From UMGS172 sp045587185 (lineage in GTDB: Bacteria > Bacillota > Clostridia > Oscillospirales > Acutalibacteraceae): DNA of 48,240 bases. The position numbers were made by a program, and so were the translations under genes. The stretch lies in assembly GCA_045587185.1 (NCBI GenBank), contig JAZNBS010000040.1, forward strand, positions 1-48,240, written 5' to 3'. Below are positions 47,789-48,240 of the stretch, one piece after another (within the stretch, counting starts at the first letter, position 1; every line of letters starts with the position of its first letter). A model generated the notes under the pieces. That model did no database searches. It worked only from the letters and a program-made list of their open reading frames with translations, and was not told the origin of the DNA.

Positions 47789-47889
47789 AATTATACAAAA
47801 TATTTTGTATAATTTCTATTAGTGAAGTACACAAACAAAAAAAAGAACATTTGTGCAATTATACAAAACGAAGCAACAATTATACAAAA
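47789..47889. repeat. Palindrome and repeated AATTATACAAAA sites upstream of the recombinase
   Basis: AATTATACAAAA occurs at 47789-47800, 47857-47868 and 47878-47889, with an inverted copy TTTTGTATAATT at 47803-47814. The first and the inverted copy form a perfect 26-bp palindrome (47789-47814: 10-bp arms AATTATACAA/TTGTATAATT around AATATT). This looks like a set of binding sites for a dimeric protein, either a repressor of the recombinase gene or the recombinase itself. Each copy also holds TATAAT on the minus strand. Confidence 0.7.
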
Positions 47890-48240
47890 TTGTTAAGATT
47901 AAGATATTTTAAAAACTGACAGAAGTAAGTCACCAAGGTTCAATTAATTTGAAAGCCAAATTTATGTTTGATAAAACCATTATTGATGTAGATTTATTTA
48001 ACTGATGTAATCAATATAATCATACTTATAAAAGACTATGTAAGATCAATTAATCTCAGCAGAAAATCAAAAAATTAAATTAAATCATCAAATAGCGTAT
48101 ATCAGTTTAATACAAGTATCATCTCAAAAAAACTGATTGGCTACAAAAGCAAATAATTTATGTAAAAATAGCAATACAATATAATAATTATCAAAATTGA
48201 AAGAAATATGAATCGTAAATATATTTAGTTAAAAACATTT
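47890..48240. other. AT-rich non-coding end of window
   Basis: About 350 bases, very AT-rich, with no open frame of note, no RNA gene, and no clear promoter or terminator. It may be the upstream region of a gene beyond the window. Confidence 0.5.

Noticed and set aside
46715..48240. Prophage or integrative element carrying the Xer recombinase
   Set aside because: There are no excisionase, relaxase, capsid or cargo genes and no att repeat at a tRNA nearby; neighbours are core sporulation genes.

Overview
The window is a low-GC chromosomal segment from an anaerobic, spore-forming Clostridia-type Firmicute, most likely of the Oscillospiraceae/Ruminococcaceae kind (lineage is an inference from gene content, not a search). 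Evidence: AGGAGG-type ribosome sites, near-consensus sigma-A promoters, TTG/GTG starts, dipicolinate synthase genes dpaA/dpaB, a CwlJ/SleB-type spore cortex hydrolase beside a GerQ-like coat protein, and DUF1292, DUF4364 and DUF5711 genes, families that I recall from Clostridia. Most of it is core genome. No CRISPR array, phage block or intact transposon was seen.

Layout. 1-3.2 kb: an Ldh2-type malate dehydrogenase and a malic enzyme, then a TetR regulator. 3.3-9.1 kb: single genes with their own promoters (phosphoglucomutase, rhamnulokinase, lipoprotein, XRE regulator, tRNA-Thr, DUF4364, coiled-coil protein). 9.2-13.4 kb: serA-vanY, then infC-rpmI-rplT behind an attenuator-like leader and with an ATC start for infC, a 6S-like small RNA and DUF1292. 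13.4-17.6 kb: cca, dpaA and dpaB on the minus strand, murC on the plus strand. 17.6-21.7 kb: potABCD polyamine ABC transporter on the minus strand, with an operator palindrome and a structured leader that can mask the potA ribosome site. 22-32.8 kb: a long plus-strand run ruvC-ruvA-ruvB, methyltransferase, ecfA1-ecfA2-ecfT, truA, DUF5711, cvpA, clpE. 32.8-33.7 kb: tRNA-Gly, tRNA-Arg, a small hairpin-repeat cluster, a broken tRNA-Ser copy and an intact tRNA-Ser. 33.7-34.8 kb: a DivIVA-like protein and an orphan fumarase beta subunit (minus). 35-45.5 kb: the classic Firmicutes cluster nusB, TsaD-like, xseA, xseB, ispA, dxs, tlyA, nadK, argR, recN, then tyrS. 45.6-48.2 kb: the GerQ-like/CwlJ pair and an Xer-type recombinase (minus), then a 26-bp perfect palindrome with two further copies of its half-site and AT-rich DNA to the end.

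How the genes relate. dpaAB and the CwlJ/GerQ-like pair serve spore dormancy and germination. xseAB, recN and ruvCAB serve DNA repair. ispA and dxs feed isoprenoids for wall lipid carriers, alongside murC and vanY. nusB, infC, rpmI, rplT, truA, tlyA, cca, tyrS and the tRNAs serve translation.

The best candidates for new biology are non-coding: the potA leader and operator, the tRNA-Ser 5'-end duplication around a GC-rich insert, the palindromic site array beside the Xer recombinase, the inverted repeat straddling the tRNA-Gly promoter, and the 6S-like RNA whose promoter reuses the rplT terminator. I saw no clear undescribed multigene system.
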